From contig NZ_CP025085.1 in assembly GCF_002847015.1 (NCBI RefSeq), positions 1,364,001-1,428,000 of the forward strand: a stretch of 64,000 nt of DNA, read 5' to 3'. The position numbers were made by a program, and so were the translations under genes. The number at the start of each line of letters is the position of its first letter. Position 1 is the stretch's first letter. This DNA is from Prodigiosinella confusarubida (GTDB lineage: Bacteria > Pseudomonadota > Gammaproteobacteria > Enterobacterales > Enterobacteriaceae). Of this stretch, positions 54,943-64,000 are shown piece after piece. The notes under the pieces were generated by a model. That model was not told the origin of the DNA. It saw nothing but the letters and a program-made list of their open reading frames with translations, and did no database searches.

Positions 54943-57774
54943 ATGGATAATATCGAAGTTCGTGGTGCCCGTACCCATAATCTCAAGAATATCAACCTGA
55001 TAATTCCACGCGATAAACTGATCGTCGTGACCGGTCTTTCCGGTTCAGGCAAGTCATCGCTGGCTTTTGATACCTTGTACGCCGAAGGCCAGCGCCGCTA
55101 CGTGGAGTCGCTTTCAGCTTATGCCCGCCAGTTTTTATCCTTGATGGAAAAACCGGACGTTGATCATATCGAAGGGCTGTCACCCGCGATTTCTATTGAA
55201 CAGAAATCCACTTCACATAACCCGCGTTCCACCGTCGGGACGATTACCGAAATTCATGACTATCTGCGTCTACTGTTTGCCCGTGTGGGCGAGCCGCGTT
55301 GCCCTGAACATGATATTCCGCTGGATGCCCAGACCGTCAGCCAGATGGTGGATAACGTGCTGGCACAGCCGGAAGGCAAACGTCTGATGCTGTTAGCGCC
55401 CATTGTGAAAGATCGTAAAGGGGAACATACCAAAACCCTGGAAAATCTGGCGACACAAGGCTATATCCGTGCCCGTATTGATGGCGAGGTCTGTGACCTT
55501 TCTGACCCGCCGAAGCTGGAACTTCAGAAAAAGCACACCATTGAAATAGTGGTGGACCGTTTCAAAGTACGTGATGACCTGGCCCAGCGGCTGGCTGAAT
55601 CGTTTGAAACCGCACTGGATCTGTCCGGCGGCACCGCTATTGTTGCGGATATGGACGACGACGCTCAATCTGAATTGCTGTTCTCCGCCAATTTTGCCTG
55701 TCCGGTCTGTGGTTACAGTATGAATGAACTGGAACCACGTATGTTCTCCTTCAATAATCCCGCCGGAGCCTGCCCGAGTTGTGATGGCTTGGGGGTACAA
55801 CAGTTCTTCGATCCGGCACGCGTAATACAGAATGCGGAACTGTCGTTGGCGGGAGGGGCGATACGCGGCTGGGACCGGCGTAATTTTTACTATTTCCAGA
55901 TGCTTCGCTCGCTGGCGGAGCATTATAAATTTGATGTCGATGCACCGTTTGAGAATCTCGGCGCAGAGGTTCAGAACGTCATTCTGTACGGCTCCGGCAA
56001 GCAGTCCATTGAATTTAAATATATCAATGACCGTGGTGATACTTCCGTGCGTCGTCATCCGTTTGAGGGTGTGCTGCATAACATGGAGCGTCGCTATAAG
56101 GAAACGGAATCCACAGCGGTACGTGAGGAACTGGCAAAATTTATCAGCAGCCGTCCTTGCACCAGCTGCCACGGTACCCGCCTGCGTGAAGAGGCGCGTC
56201 ATGTCTTTGTAGAACAGACCACGTTGCCACAAATTTCTGACATGAGCATCGGTCATGCAATGACCTTCTTTCGGAACATGAAACTGAGTGGTCAGCGGGC
56301 ACAAATCGCCGAAAAAATACTCAAAGAAATTGGTGACCGACTTAAATTCCTGGTGAATGTCGGGTTGAACTATCTGTCACTGTCCCGTTCGGCAGAAACC
56401 CTATCGGGGGGAGAAGCCCAGCGTATCCGTCTTGCCAGCCAGATTGGTGCCGGGTTGGTGGGCGTGATGTACGTGCTGGACGAACCGTCTATCGGTCTGC
56501 ATCAGCGCGACAATGAGCGTCTGCTGGATACCTTGATTCATCTGCGTAATCTGGGCAATACCGTTATTGTGGTCGAGCATGATGAAGAGGCGATCCGTGC
56601 AGCTGATCATGTCATTGATATTGGCCCCGGTGCTGGTGTTCACGGCGGACAAGTGATCGCGGAAGGTACGGTCGAGCAGATCATGGCGGTGCCGGAATCA
56701 CTTACCGGTCAGTTCCTCAGTGGTGCGCGGAAAATCGATGTGCCGGAAACGCGTGTCCCGGCCGATCCCACCAAAGTGCTGAAGCTGATAGGTGCCAAAG
56801 GTAATAACCTGAAAGAGGTAACTCTGACGTTACCGGTCGGGTTGTTCACCTGTATTACCGGGGTTTCCGGTTCAGGCAAGTCTACATTGATCAACGATAC
56901 CCTGTTCCCGATCGCGCAGCGACAACTGAATGGTGCGACGCTGGGTGAACCGGCGCCGTATCGTGAAATTCACGGGTTGGAATATTTCGACAAGGTGATT
57001 GATATTGACCAAAGCCCGATTGGTCGTACTCCGCGTTCCAACCCGGCAACCTATACCGGTATTTTTACGCCGATTCGTGAACTGTTTGCTGGCGTGCCGG
57101 AATCCCGCAGCCGGGGATATAACCCTGGTCGTTTCAGTTTTAACGTGCGAGGCGGGCGTTGCGAGGCTTGTCAGGGTGATGGTGTTATCAAAGTGGAAAT
57201 GCATTTCCTGCCCGATATTTATGTGCCGTGTGATCAGTGTAAAGGCAAGCGCTATAACCGCGAGACGTTGGAGATTAAATACAAGGGCAAAAGTATTCAC
57301 GAAGTGCTGGATATGACGATTGAAGAAGCCCGTGAATTCTTTGATGCCATTCCGGCACTGGCTCGCAAGCTGCAAACGCTGATGGATGTCGGGCTGTCCT
57401 ATATCCGTTTGGGGCAGTCGGCCACCACGCTTTCGGGGGGTGAGGCACAACGTGTCAAACTGGCGCGTGAACTGTCGAAGCGTGGCACCGGGCAAACACT
57501 GTATATTCTGGATGAGCCTACCACTGGCCTGCATTTTGCCGATATCCAGCAATTGCTGGCGGTACTGCACCAGTTACGAGACCAGGGCAATACCATCGTA
57601 GTGATCGAGCATAATCTTGACGTGATCAAAACAGCCGACTGGATTGTCGATCTCGGTCCGGAAGGTGGCAGTGGCGGCGGTGAGATTCTGGTAGCGGGCA
57701 CGCCGGAAACGGTGGCGCAGTGTGAGAAATCGTATACTGCACGTTTTCTGAAGCCGATGCTGGAACGTCCGTAA
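54943..57774 (+). CDS. uvrA: Excinuclease ABC subunit A
   Basis: The damage-recognition ATPase of nucleotide excision repair, 943 residues (E. coli 940). Two ABC modules: Walker [10 protein letters not shown] near residue 31 and GVSGSGKST near 640; signatures [16 protein letters not shown] and [16 protein letters not shown]. Two zinc modules: CPVCG...CPSCDG near 253-283 and CEACQGDG...CDQCKG near 740-770. ATG 54943 begins [15 protein letters not shown] as in relatives. An upstream LexA box fits SOS control. yjbQ follows after 24 bp. Confidence 0.98.
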   Translation: MDNIEVRGARTHNLKNINLIIPRDKLIVVTGLSGSGKSSLAFDTLYAEGQRRYVESLSAYARQFLSLMEKPDVDHIEGLSPAISIEQKSTSHNPRSTVGTITEIHDYLRLLFARVGEPRCPEHDIPLDAQTVSQMVDNVLAQPEGKRLMLLAPIVKDRKGEHTKTLENLATQGYIRARIDGEVCDLSDPPKLELQKKHTIEIVVDRFKVRDDLAQRLAESFETALDLSGGTAIVADMDDDAQSELLFSANFACPVCGYSMNELEPRMFSFNNPAGACPSCDGLGVQQFFDPARVIQNAELSLAGGAIRGWDRRNFYYFQMLRSLAEHYKFDVDAPFENLGAEVQNVILYGSGKQSIEFKYINDRGDTSVRRHPFEGVLHNMERRYKETESTAVREELAKFISSRPCTSCHGTRLREEARHVFVEQTTLPQISDMSIGHAMTFFRNMKLSGQRAQIAEKILKEIGDRLKFLVNVGLNYLSLSRSAETLSGGEAQRIRLASQIGAGLVGVMYVLDEPSIGLHQRDNERLLDTLIHLRNLGNTVIVVEHDEEAIRAADHVIDIGPGAGVHGGQVIAEGTVEQIMAVPESLTGQFLSGARKIDVPETRVPADPTKVLKLIGAKGNNLKEVTLTLPVGLFTCITGVSGSGKSTLINDTLFPIAQRQLNGATLGEPAPYREIHGLEYFDKVIDIDQSPIGRTPRSNPATYTGIFTPIRELFAGVPESRSRGYNPGRFSFNVRGGRCEACQGDGVIKVEMHFLPDIYVPCDQCKGKRYNRETLEIKYKGKSIHEVLDMTIEEAREFFDAIPALARKLQTLMDVGLSYIRLGQSATTLSGGEAQRVKLARELSKRGTGQTLYILDEPTTGLHFADIQQLLAVLHQLRDQGNTIVVIEHNLDVIKTADWIVDLGPEGGSGGGEILVAGTPETVAQCEKSYTARFLKPMLERP

Positions 57775-57798
57775 ATTGATTGTCGGCAGGGGTGTGAT

Positions 57799-58218
57799 AT
57801 GTGGATACAACACGAAATTCGTCTCACGCTAAAAGCCAGAGGGTTTCATCTGATTACCGATGAAGTGTTAGCGCAAGTCGGTGAAATCAGGCAAATCAAT
57901 ATCGGCCTGATGCATGTGTTTATCAAGCATACCTCTGCATCATTAACCCTCAATGAAAATGCCGACCCTACCGTGCGAGCGGATTTCGAACGTTTTTTCA
58001 ATCATCTGGTGCCGGAAGATGCGCCCTATTATCGTCACACCTATGAGGGTAGTGATGACATGCCCGCACATCTTAAGGGTAGCCTGCTGGGTAACAGTCT
58101 GAGTCTTCCCATCCGCAATGGACAATTAAATATTGGTACCTGGCAAGGGATTTACCTGTGTGAACATCGTAATCACGGCGGTAATCGTACGCTGGTGGTG
58201 ACGTTGCAGGGTGAGTAA
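57799..58218 (+). CDS. yjbQ: YjbQ, UPF0047 family protein
   Basis: A 139-residue protein of the YjbQ/UPF0047 family. HTSASLTLNENADPTVR and GTWQGIYLCEHRNHGGNR are the diagnostic blocks; the latter carries the conserved His-Gly-Gly motif. Members show weak thiamine phosphate synthase activity in E. coli, but the true role is uncertain. It is close behind uvrA and may be cotranscribed. Confidence 0.92.
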   Translation: MWIQHEIRLTLKARGFHLITDEVLAQVGEIRQINIGLMHVFIKHTSASLTLNENADPTVRADFERFFNHLVPEDAPYYRHTYEGSDDMPAHLKGSLLGNSLSLPIRNGQLNIGTWQGIYLCEHRNHGGNRTLVVTLQGE

Positions 58219-58311
58219 CCAGGCATTGACGTGAAAAACGATAGTGGTCGTTAAAAAATTACCCAATAAATTTCAGTATGTATCAATGCGAGATGCTGTG
58301 CGGTGGCAAGA

Positions 58312-59910
58312 TCAAGAATATGCTGGTGAGACATCATCAGAAATATACCGAACGACGACTCTATTCCTGCCGTCTTTTTTTGCTTGATACAGGGCGGTGT
58401 CCGCGGTTTTAATGGCAACATCGAATGTGGATTTGTCAGGATTGAACGTCGTAACGCCAACAGAGATAGTAATATGCTGACATCCTGGAAATTGATGATT
58501 TTCCACATTGCTTCGTAGCCGCTCGGCAATTAGCGCTGCAATGTGAATGTTTGTTCCTGGCAGCAACATTAAAAATTCCTCGCCGCCGGTACGACACATA
58601 AGGTCTACCTTCCTCGCGCTGGAGCGAATGAGTCGGGCTAACAGCCGGATAACTTCATCACCGGTACTATGCCCGAAAGTATCATTCACATGCTTGAAAT
58701 GATCGATATCAATAACGATAGCGGAGACGGTTTTATTTTCTAATAAAATCATATCAATACTATCATGCAGCCCACGACGGTTTAATAAACCGGTCAATGG
58801 ATCGGTGTGTGCTTCGGAGCTGAGGCGTCCGATACGTTTATGTAGCAAAACCGTTCCTAGCAGAATAACGCGCTTCAATTGTTCGACTTCGAAATACCAG
58901 GAGGGGACGGATTTGATTTTGTCGATAACACCAGGCTCATCCATTTTGCTGGCGGACATGGCAAGATGACGCAACGGGCGGACAATATAGAATGCAAGAA
59001 TAGTAAGAATCAATAATGTGAGAATGACGACGGGTGACCCCACTTTTAATATATTGAACATCACGTCATTAAGTGGAGCAATGACTGACTGAGATGATTG
59101 TAAAGTGATAATGGTCCAACCGGAGCTTTTTACTCTGGCGAATCCTGCAAGCGCGGGTGGCTTCCCTTGAATGCTCGGCATAAGAAATGTGCCTTCATCA
59201 TGCCAGAAAATAGTGTTTCTGACCTGCTCGTCAGTAATCGTTTTTCCAATGTACTGTTTGTTGTGGTTATAGATAATAACTCCATTTTTATCAACTACAT
59301 AAATGTTATGCATGTCATTCGAAAATTGGGTGTTCATAAACTCGTTGAGAATTCTACGATTGTTAAGATAGATGGTCCCACCGATATATCCAACCTGATT
59401 ACCCTCCTTATCTTTAATTGGCACCGATATAAAAATGATATAGTTACCTGCCGTGGAGGTATATGGTTGGCTGATAAAGAATTTTTTTTCTTTAAGGGCA
59501 AGTTGACTTGTATTTGATGTAAGTGTTACTCCCACCAGATTTAATTCTTTCGGGGATGCCGCTATGACGGAATTTCTATTGTTAACAACCACGACCGAAT
59601 TGAAATTATGACTCAGTTGACGGATGCGCTCGACTTCAGATTGTAAATTTTTTTCATCTTTATAATTTTTCTCGATTAATTGTGCGCTGTAGGTCAATTG
59701 CTCTCTAGAGGTAGAGAAAAAACTTTCAACTGTTGCCGATAACTTGGATGAGTAATTCAAGTTGAAATTAAATATTTGATCTGAAAGTAATTTTTTCTGT
59801 ACTTTATAAATTGAAAAATAACTATTCAATAATGTGATGACTATGCTGGCTATAGAGATAGCTAATATCAGCCACAACAAGTTTATCTGAAAAATCTTTC
59901 TTATTCTCAT
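58312..59910 (-). CDS. Membrane diguanylate cyclase (dCache-GGDEF)
   Basis: A 532-residue inner-membrane c-di-GMP synthase. A first helix (about 10-30), a periplasmic dCache-like sensor (about 40-280, with AASPKELNLVGVT and GGTIYLNN) and a second helix near 290-315 precede the GGDEF domain. The active site is GGEEF (about 442-446). The RxxD product-inhibition site (RKVD) stands five residues upstream, so feedback control is expected. TDPLTGLLNRRG marks the domain start. It is a single gene, facing away from the chemoreceptor downstream. The sensed ligand is unknown. Confidence 0.93.
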   Translation of the reverse strand: MRIRKIFQINLLWLILAISIASIVITLLNSYFSIYKVQKKLLSDQIFNFNLNYSSKLSATVESFFSTSREQLTYSAQLIEKNYKDEKNLQSEVERIRQLSHNFNSVVVVNNRNSVIAASPKELNLVGVTLTSNTSQLALKEKKFFISQPYTSTAGNYIIFISVPIKDKEGNQVGYIGGTIYLNNRRILNEFMNTQFSNDMHNIYVVDKNGVIIYNHNKQYIGKTITDEQVRNTIFWHDEGTFLMPSIQGKPPALAGFARVKSSGWTIITLQSSQSVIAPLNDVMFNILKVGSPVVILTLLILTILAFYIVRPLRHLAMSASKMDEPGVIDKIKSVPSWYFEVEQLKRVILLGTVLLHKRIGRLSSEAHTDPLTGLLNRRGLHDSIDMILLENKTVSAIVIDIDHFKHVNDTFGHSTGDEVIRLLARLIRSSARKVDLMCRTGGEEFLMLLPGTNIHIAALIAERLRSNVENHQFPGCQHITISVGVTTFNPDKSTFDVAIKTADTALYQAKKDGRNRVVVRYISDDVSPAYS

Positions 59911-60988
59911 TTATCGTCAACCGACTTATTATAAATAATAGATGTACAGCCAATGATAACGGCATATCTGATTAGCGTGCTAAGTATTGCTGTGACTAAA
60001 TAAATAAAGTATTAGTCAATGTTTTACTTAGTGTCAATATAAGTGACGATAAATTTGTATAAATTGCGAGGGATTAACACGTAGGTTTAAGAGTCCTGTT
60101 CATTCTATTTGGGTATTGCTGATAATTGTTAAATCGTAGGCGGTATTTTATTGTCAATTATTATTGTGTGACAAGCGTTAGATGCGTATTGAATTGGGTT
60201 GTATGCTGAATTGGATTGTGAACAATACGCCATTTTAAAAATGGATAGTTCATATCGATATCTGCCTGAATTATAACCAGAAGCATTGATCTGTTTTTCC
60301 CTTATAAAATCAGATGGCTGTTATGGGATATACGCAATGAATTTCTATTCACCGACTATGCCTGAAGATGGGTTATCAGAGGCAGAGAATAAGAAGTCGT
60401 ATACAGATACGGGTGTGTTAAACAGGGACACATTTTGTTGAGGTATGATGCCAGGTGTAATGACATTCCTGGCAAATAGGCCTCATATGGTTGCCATAAA
60501 TTTTTATAACACAGTGTCTTGTGATTCTTGATCCTTCTGCCGATCGATCCGCTATTTTTAATAGTTAAATCCTATTGTTTCGTATTTTTTAAATGATTAT
60601 AACGATCAAAAGATAAAGCTACCCTACATCTTGCCGATAGAGGGAATAGGCAACGGAATGGATGTTGACTGTAGACGTGTGGCGAGGGCATTTCTATAAG
60701 AAATAGTGATTATCTATTCAGTGTTATTTTTATATATTTTGTGGCGTTATTTTTTATAAGTCACGGACTGTGAAAAAGAAATAATTTTTTATGCTGAAAA
60801 TAGCGGCAAGAATTATTTCGGGATAATGCTGTGTTGGTAAAGTCACCAATGAGCTACCTTTGAGTTTTTATTGGTACTGTCCGTGAATGGTGTCCCCTCC
60901 AATGTTAAAGCCAAAAGTTCCACTGTGGTTGTCTTAACAAGATTTTCTTAACGAATTTATTTCCATGGAATTAATATAGGAGTGGGTT
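59911..60988. other. 1-kb AT-rich intergenic region between diguanylate cyclase and chemoreceptor
   Basis: No convincing gene. It holds the promoters of both divergent genes, including a sigma-28-type promoter at 60614. GGGACACA near 60429 and GGTGTCCCC near 60890 look like opposed ends of a lost element, but no transposase remains. Confidence 0.5.
60614..60640 (+). promoter_or_regulatory. Sigma-28 (FliA)-type flagellar class 3 promoter
   Basis: TAAAGCTA-N11-GCCGATAG fits the FliA consensus TAAAGTTT-N11-GCCGATAA with the exact spacing. It points at the chemoreceptor gene, which starts about 340 bp downstream, giving a long leader. Confidence 0.65.
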
Positions 60989-62686
60989 ATGCATTTATCT
61001 AACTGGCGAATAGGTTATCGTTTAAGTGCCGGGTTCACTTTTTTGGTGATGATGCTTTTTATCGTAAGTATGATTTCTATTAAAAAATTATCTGACTTTC
61101 ATGACAGTGCGCTTGACATTGTTACCGTGTTATATCCTCAGACAGTGGATTCTAATGAACTTATTAGTGATGTGAATTCGGGAGTCCAGGTTTTCCAGCA
61201 GCTAATGTTACTCTCCGAACAGGAAAAAATAAAAAGCACTGTCGATTCTATTGCGGATATCTCCAAAAATATAAGTCAACTGATGGATAAGCTCGAAAAC
61301 AGTGCCAATAATTCTCATGACACTCAATCGCTTCAGATGCTTAAGAATATCCGGCGTATTCGTGCCGATTTTTTAACCTCAGGACAAACGATCAGCAGTC
61401 AAATATTGGCGGGTAATCGGGAGGCGGCGCTCAATGAGTTCAATTCACATCTTTATCCTGTGCAATCAGAATATCGTAAGGCGGTGCATCAGCTAGTGGA
61501 CCATCAGGATGACATGATGAGTGCGACAGTTGATGTGATGGCCAAAATCTATAGTGAGACCCGATGGGTTTTATTGGGTATTTTTGCCATTTGTGCCGCG
61601 TTAGGTGCCTGGATAGCCTGGTCGATGACGCATAGCGTAACACGACCGATACATCAGGCATTAGAGGTGGCGGATAAAGTGTCACAGGGCGATCTGACAT
61701 CAACGATCGTAGCCGTTCACAAAGATGAAACCGGTATGTTGCTCCAGTCGTTGGATCACATGAATGCCAGTTTGCGCCAGATTGTCGGTCAAGTACGTGA
61801 TGGCGCGGAAACCATTTCGACAGCAGCCTCACAGATAGCAGCGGGAAATCAGGACCTTTCTGCCCGGACAGAGGAACAGGCAAGCTCGTTGGAGCAAACC
61901 GCGTCGTCAATGGAAGAGTTGACATCGACGATTAAAAATACGGCGGACAACACGCATCAGGCGACCGAAATCTCAAATAAAGCATCGAGCGCAGCGCAGC
62001 GCAGTAGTGAAGTAATGCATTCTGTCACGCAGAAGATGCGCGGCATTCGGGACTCTTCGCAACGGATGGCTGAAATCATCGGTGTTATTGATGGCATTGC
62101 ATTTCAAACTAATATTCTGGCGCTAAATGCGGCGGTGGAAGCGGCCCGTGCTGGCGAGCAGGGGCGCGGGTTTGCCGTGGTTGCCGGAGAGGTTCGATCT
62201 TTGGCGCAGCGCAGTGCTACCGCGGCGAAAGAGATCAAGGAGTTGATTGATGACTCTGTTGACAATATTCAAGATGGCATGCAATTGGTGGATACTGCCG
62301 AGGAAACAATGAATGGGCTGGCGGCTCATGTGCAGGATGTAAACCATATTATCAGTGAAATATCGCAAGCCAGCCGGGAGCAGAGCGATGGCATTAACCA
62401 AATCAACATCGCTGTGGGGCAAATTGATACGACGACCCAACAGAATGCGGCATTGGTTGAAGAGTCGGCCTCTGCGGCGTTGTCTCTGCAATCACAGGCG
62501 GCAATGCTGGCAGAAGCTGTGAGTGCTTTTAAACTGCACATCAGCCAGGCGGAATCTGAACGGTTTCAGTATGCCTCTCAGCAGAGTCCTATGTTAACTC
62601 CGGCGTTGCCTGCTGGCAGAATATCTACGATGAGCAAAGGGAAGGACACTGCCGCTTCATCTGCTGGCGAATGGACATCATTCTAA
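60989..62686 (+). CDS. Methyl-accepting chemotaxis protein (Tar/Tsr-like)
   Basis: A 565-residue chemoreceptor. TM1 is near residues 10-32 and a four-helix-bundle ligand domain spans about 33-190. TM2 near 192-214 leads to HAMP ([20 protein letters not shown]). The signalling tip [31 protein letters not shown], identified by its hairpin core, is near 368-398. The C-terminus ends EWTSF, similar to the NWETF pentapeptide that binds CheR/CheB. ATG 60989 follows AGGAGTG. A hairpin terminator follows. Ligand unknown. Confidence 0.93.
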   Translation: MHLSNWRIGYRLSAGFTFLVMMLFIVSMISIKKLSDFHDSALDIVTVLYPQTVDSNELISDVNSGVQVFQQLMLLSEQEKIKSTVDSIADISKNISQLMDKLENSANNSHDTQSLQMLKNIRRIRADFLTSGQTISSQILAGNREAALNEFNSHLYPVQSEYRKAVHQLVDHQDDMMSATVDVMAKIYSETRWVLLGIFAICAALGAWIAWSMTHSVTRPIHQALEVADKVSQGDLTSTIVAVHKDETGMLLQSLDHMNASLRQIVGQVRDGAETISTAASQIAAGNQDLSARTEEQASSLEQTASSMEELTSTIKNTADNTHQATEISNKASSAAQRSSEVMHSVTQKMRGIRDSSQRMAEIIGVIDGIAFQTNILALNAAVEAARAGEQGRGFAVVAGEVRSLAQRSATAAKEIKELIDDSVDNIQDGMQLVDTAEETMNGLAAHVQDVNHIISEISQASREQSDGINQINIAVGQIDTTTQQNAALVEESASAALSLQSQAAMLAEAVSAFKLHISQAESERFQYASQQSPMLTPALPAGRISTMSKGKDTAASSAGEWTSF

Positions 62687-62700
62687 CTCCGCTATATAAA

Positions 62701-62728
62701 GCTGCTTTCGCTGAAGAAAGCGGCTTCA
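62701..62728 (+). terminator. Terminator of the chemoreceptor gene
   Basis: Stem GCTGCTTTC (62701-62709) with GAAAGCGGC (62716-62724), one G-T pair, loop GCTGAA, then TTCAT. Weak T-run but correct place. Confidence 0.7.
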
Positions 62729-62751
62729 TACCTACAGGTAGTGAGCCGTAA
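62729..62751 (-). other. Possible degenerate type I-F CRISPR repeat
   Basis: On the minus strand this reads GCTCACTACCTGTAGGTAT, similar to the 5' part and stem-loop of I-F repeats (GTTCACTGCC..AGGCAG form). It is a single copy, on the expected strand and side of cas6f. The match is partial and could be chance. Confidence 0.3.
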
Positions 62752-62923
62752 ACACTTTTGGCATAAACCAATCAGATTCTCCCCGCGCTGAGAAACCCCA
62801 GAACTACGGTCGGCAAGCGAATGTTGGACTTCATCTGATAGAGGCTGAATGCTAAAAATATGGGGGAAAGATTGGGGAAAATACCAAAGCGATACTTTTG
62901 CAGGTTGTTAGTACGAAGGTAAT

Positions 62924-62961
62924 GGCCAACGGTATTTAAAACCAAAGGGTTATCGTTGGCC
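62924..62961 (-). terminator. Inverted repeat downstream of cas6f
   Basis: GGCCAACG (62924-62931) and CGTTGGCC (62954-62961) form a perfect 8-bp stem with a 22-base loop, 12 bp after the cas6f stop. It may end the cas transcript. Confidence 0.45.
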
Positions 62962-62972
62962 GTTAAAAAGGG

Positions 62973-63527
62973 TCAGAACCAGGGAATGGTGGCTTCCATG
63001 CTCAGGCCATAGGCGGAGAATTTCCCAACAGAGGGGGAATCCTTTATCGGCCCATGCTCCACGAACAACCGGAACATCTGTCCACTAGACAGGCTTTTCA
63101 GTTGTATAAACGGCAACGCACTCCGTTTTTCTACTGCATCAGGAATCCGTGCCGCTGCTTCCGCCTCACTTAGCCAGCCTTTGCTGACTGAACGCCGGCG
63201 TAACCGCTCGGCGCTGCTCTTGACTTGAACCCGGCGTACGGTTCGGAACCTGACCTCGTCCGGTACCGCCCGAAGTGCGGTAATCTGGGTGTAATCCCGT
63301 AACCCTTTCAGCCAGCCGGTCTGTTCCAGTGCGGATAACGCAGGCGCAGTGCCGTGTAACCGCAGGCGCTCCCCCAATGTTTTCCCCATATCAGGAAAGC
63401 TAACGCCCACAGTGCCATCCGCTAATTGCGCCAATGCGCGGTGCAGTTTGGCAAACACAGCACTTAATAGCTGTGAGGCGTTGAATTCAGGGTCGGGTAA
63501 TACACGAATATCGATGTAGTGATCCAT
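62973..63527 (-). CDS. cas6f: Type I-F CRISPR endoribonuclease Cas6f (Csy4)
   Basis: A 184-residue Csy4 that cuts pre-crRNA at the repeat stem-loop and stays bound to the crRNA 3' end. The N-terminus [15 protein letters not shown] and His29, the catalytic position of Pseudomonas Csy4, are present. The arginine-rich helix region [20 protein letters not shown] binds the repeat hairpin. The C-terminal [15 protein letters not shown] is typical. It is the last gene of the operon, 9 bp after cas7f. No array is visible downstream in this window. Confidence 0.95.
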   Translation of the reverse strand: MDHYIDIRVLPDPEFNASQLLSAVFAKLHRALAQLADGTVGVSFPDMGKTLGERLRLHGTAPALSALEQTGWLKGLRDYTQITALRAVPDEVRFRTVRRVQVKSSAERLRRRSVSKGWLSEAEAAARIPDAVEKRSALPFIQLKSLSSGQMFRLFVEHGPIKDSPSVGKFSAYGLSMEATIPWF

Positions 63528-63536
63528 GTCGCTACC

Positions 63537-64000
63537 TTATTCACCTTTTTCGCCGAACACGCCGCCACGAATCAGTGTGGCGATCACATAGTGTTGCTGT
63601 TCTGGAGCTGGTACATCATTTTTGATCACCCAATTATCCAGCAGCGTATAAAAGTCCATTTTCTCTTTGGGTTGGCGATAAGCTTTGCCACGGCTGGTGA
63701 CCGAGCCATAGGGCTCGACGGCAATTGGGCCGGCTTCATCCGCCGCCGGGTGCCAGTCGTCTATGGTACGCAGTGCATTGCCGATTTTTTGCGAGTGGAT
63801 TGCCGCGATTCCATTCACCTGATAGAGAATTTTGCTTTTGCCATTACGGGCCTTCTCATCCAGTATCAGCTCCTGAGAAGGGAAGACTTCCTGTCCGTTG
63901 CCCAGTTGCACAAAGGCTTCCACGGTAAATAACGCAGAGGATTCGCCTGTCAGTCCTTGTTCAATGGCTTTCGCCAGCGCGGTCAGCTCAGCAGACGGTT
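63537..64000 (-). CDS. cas7f: Type I-F Cascade backbone Cas7f (Csy3), C-terminal part
   Basis: This is the 3' part (about 154 residues) of Csy3, six copies of which coat the crRNA spacer in the Csy complex. Diagnostic blocks are [68 protein letters not shown] and [10 protein letters not shown]. The frame is open to the window edge, so the start lies outside. cas6f follows in the standard csy3-csy4 order; csy1, csy2 and cas1/cas2-3 should be beyond 64000. Confidence 0.94.
   Translation of the reverse strand, partial: PSAELTALAKAIEQGLTGESSALFTVEAFVQLGNGQEVFPSQELILDEKARNGKSKILYQVNGIAAIHSQKIGNALRTIDDWHPAADEAGPIAVEPYGSVTSRGKAYRQPKEKMDFYTLLDNWVIKNDVPAPEQQHYVIATLIRGGVFGEKGE

Noticed and set aside
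60421-60898. Opposed GGGACAC and GTGTCCC words as ends of an insertion sequence
   Set aside because: Only 7-8 bases match, no transposase fragment lies between them and no target duplication was seen.

Overview
The window comes from an enterobacterial chromosome, most likely a soft-rot Pectobacteriaceae (Dickeya/Pectobacterium type). The backbone is close to the E. coli form (aceF-lpd, acnB-yacL, divergent ssb/uvrA, yjbQ). The accessory content is plant-associated: sugar-acid and mannoside catabolism, a chemoreceptor and a type I-F CRISPR-Cas system. The genus is inferred from gene content, not proven.

Layout. 1-7500: end of the pyruvate dehydrogenase operon (aceF, lpd), an exported alpha/beta hydrolase, acnB and yacL. 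7500-15340: a divergent acid-sugar locus. One arm has an MFS importer, a D-2-hydroxyacid dehydrogenase, a DapA-type aldolase and an iron alcohol dehydrogenase. The other has a DUF1537 four-carbon acid kinase, PdxA2 and a DeoR regulator. 15320-26530: an alpha-mannoside system with aldose epimerase, LacI repressor, Mak-type mannokinase, cytoplasmic GH38 mannosidase and a full sugar ABC transporter. Four related palindromes mark it as one regulon. 26690-32500: a D-xylonate-type cluster (YagE/YjhH aldolase, YjhG dehydratase, GntP permease, IclR regulator). 32670-36110: a LOG-family hydrolase and a zinc ABC transporter behind a Zur-type palindrome, with an extra 34-residue membrane ORF coupled to the ATPase gene.

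36160-42290 is a decayed, AT-rich surface-polysaccharide locus. It has a yjbH-like pseudogene, a JUMPstart/ops element, a broken wecA-like gene, and then intact GT2, Wzx-like and two GT genes. 42390-47140 is a polar amino-acid ABC operon with an embedded class IV aminotransferase and a GntR/FCD regulator. 47530-50170 is a ModABC-like operon with a ModE-like site.

50190-54155 is a mobile-element graveyard between the mod-like operon and ssb. It holds the C-terminal end of a P2-type portal gene, a HicAB module, an AT-rich stand-alone SIR2-domain gene, two copies of a ~108-bp repeat that each precede a cargo module, a small phage-type ORF, and a truncated group II intron whose GTGCG end abuts the ssb stop codon. 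This resembles the tin/old accessory hotspot of P2-like prophages and is the best place to look for a defence function.

54156-64000: ssb, uvrA with a LexA box, yjbQ, a membrane diguanylate cyclase, a 1-kb gap with a flagellar sigma-28-type promoter, a chemoreceptor, and the end of a type I-F cas operon (cas7f partial, cas6f) running off the window. No CRISPR array and no tRNA or rRNA gene was recognised.
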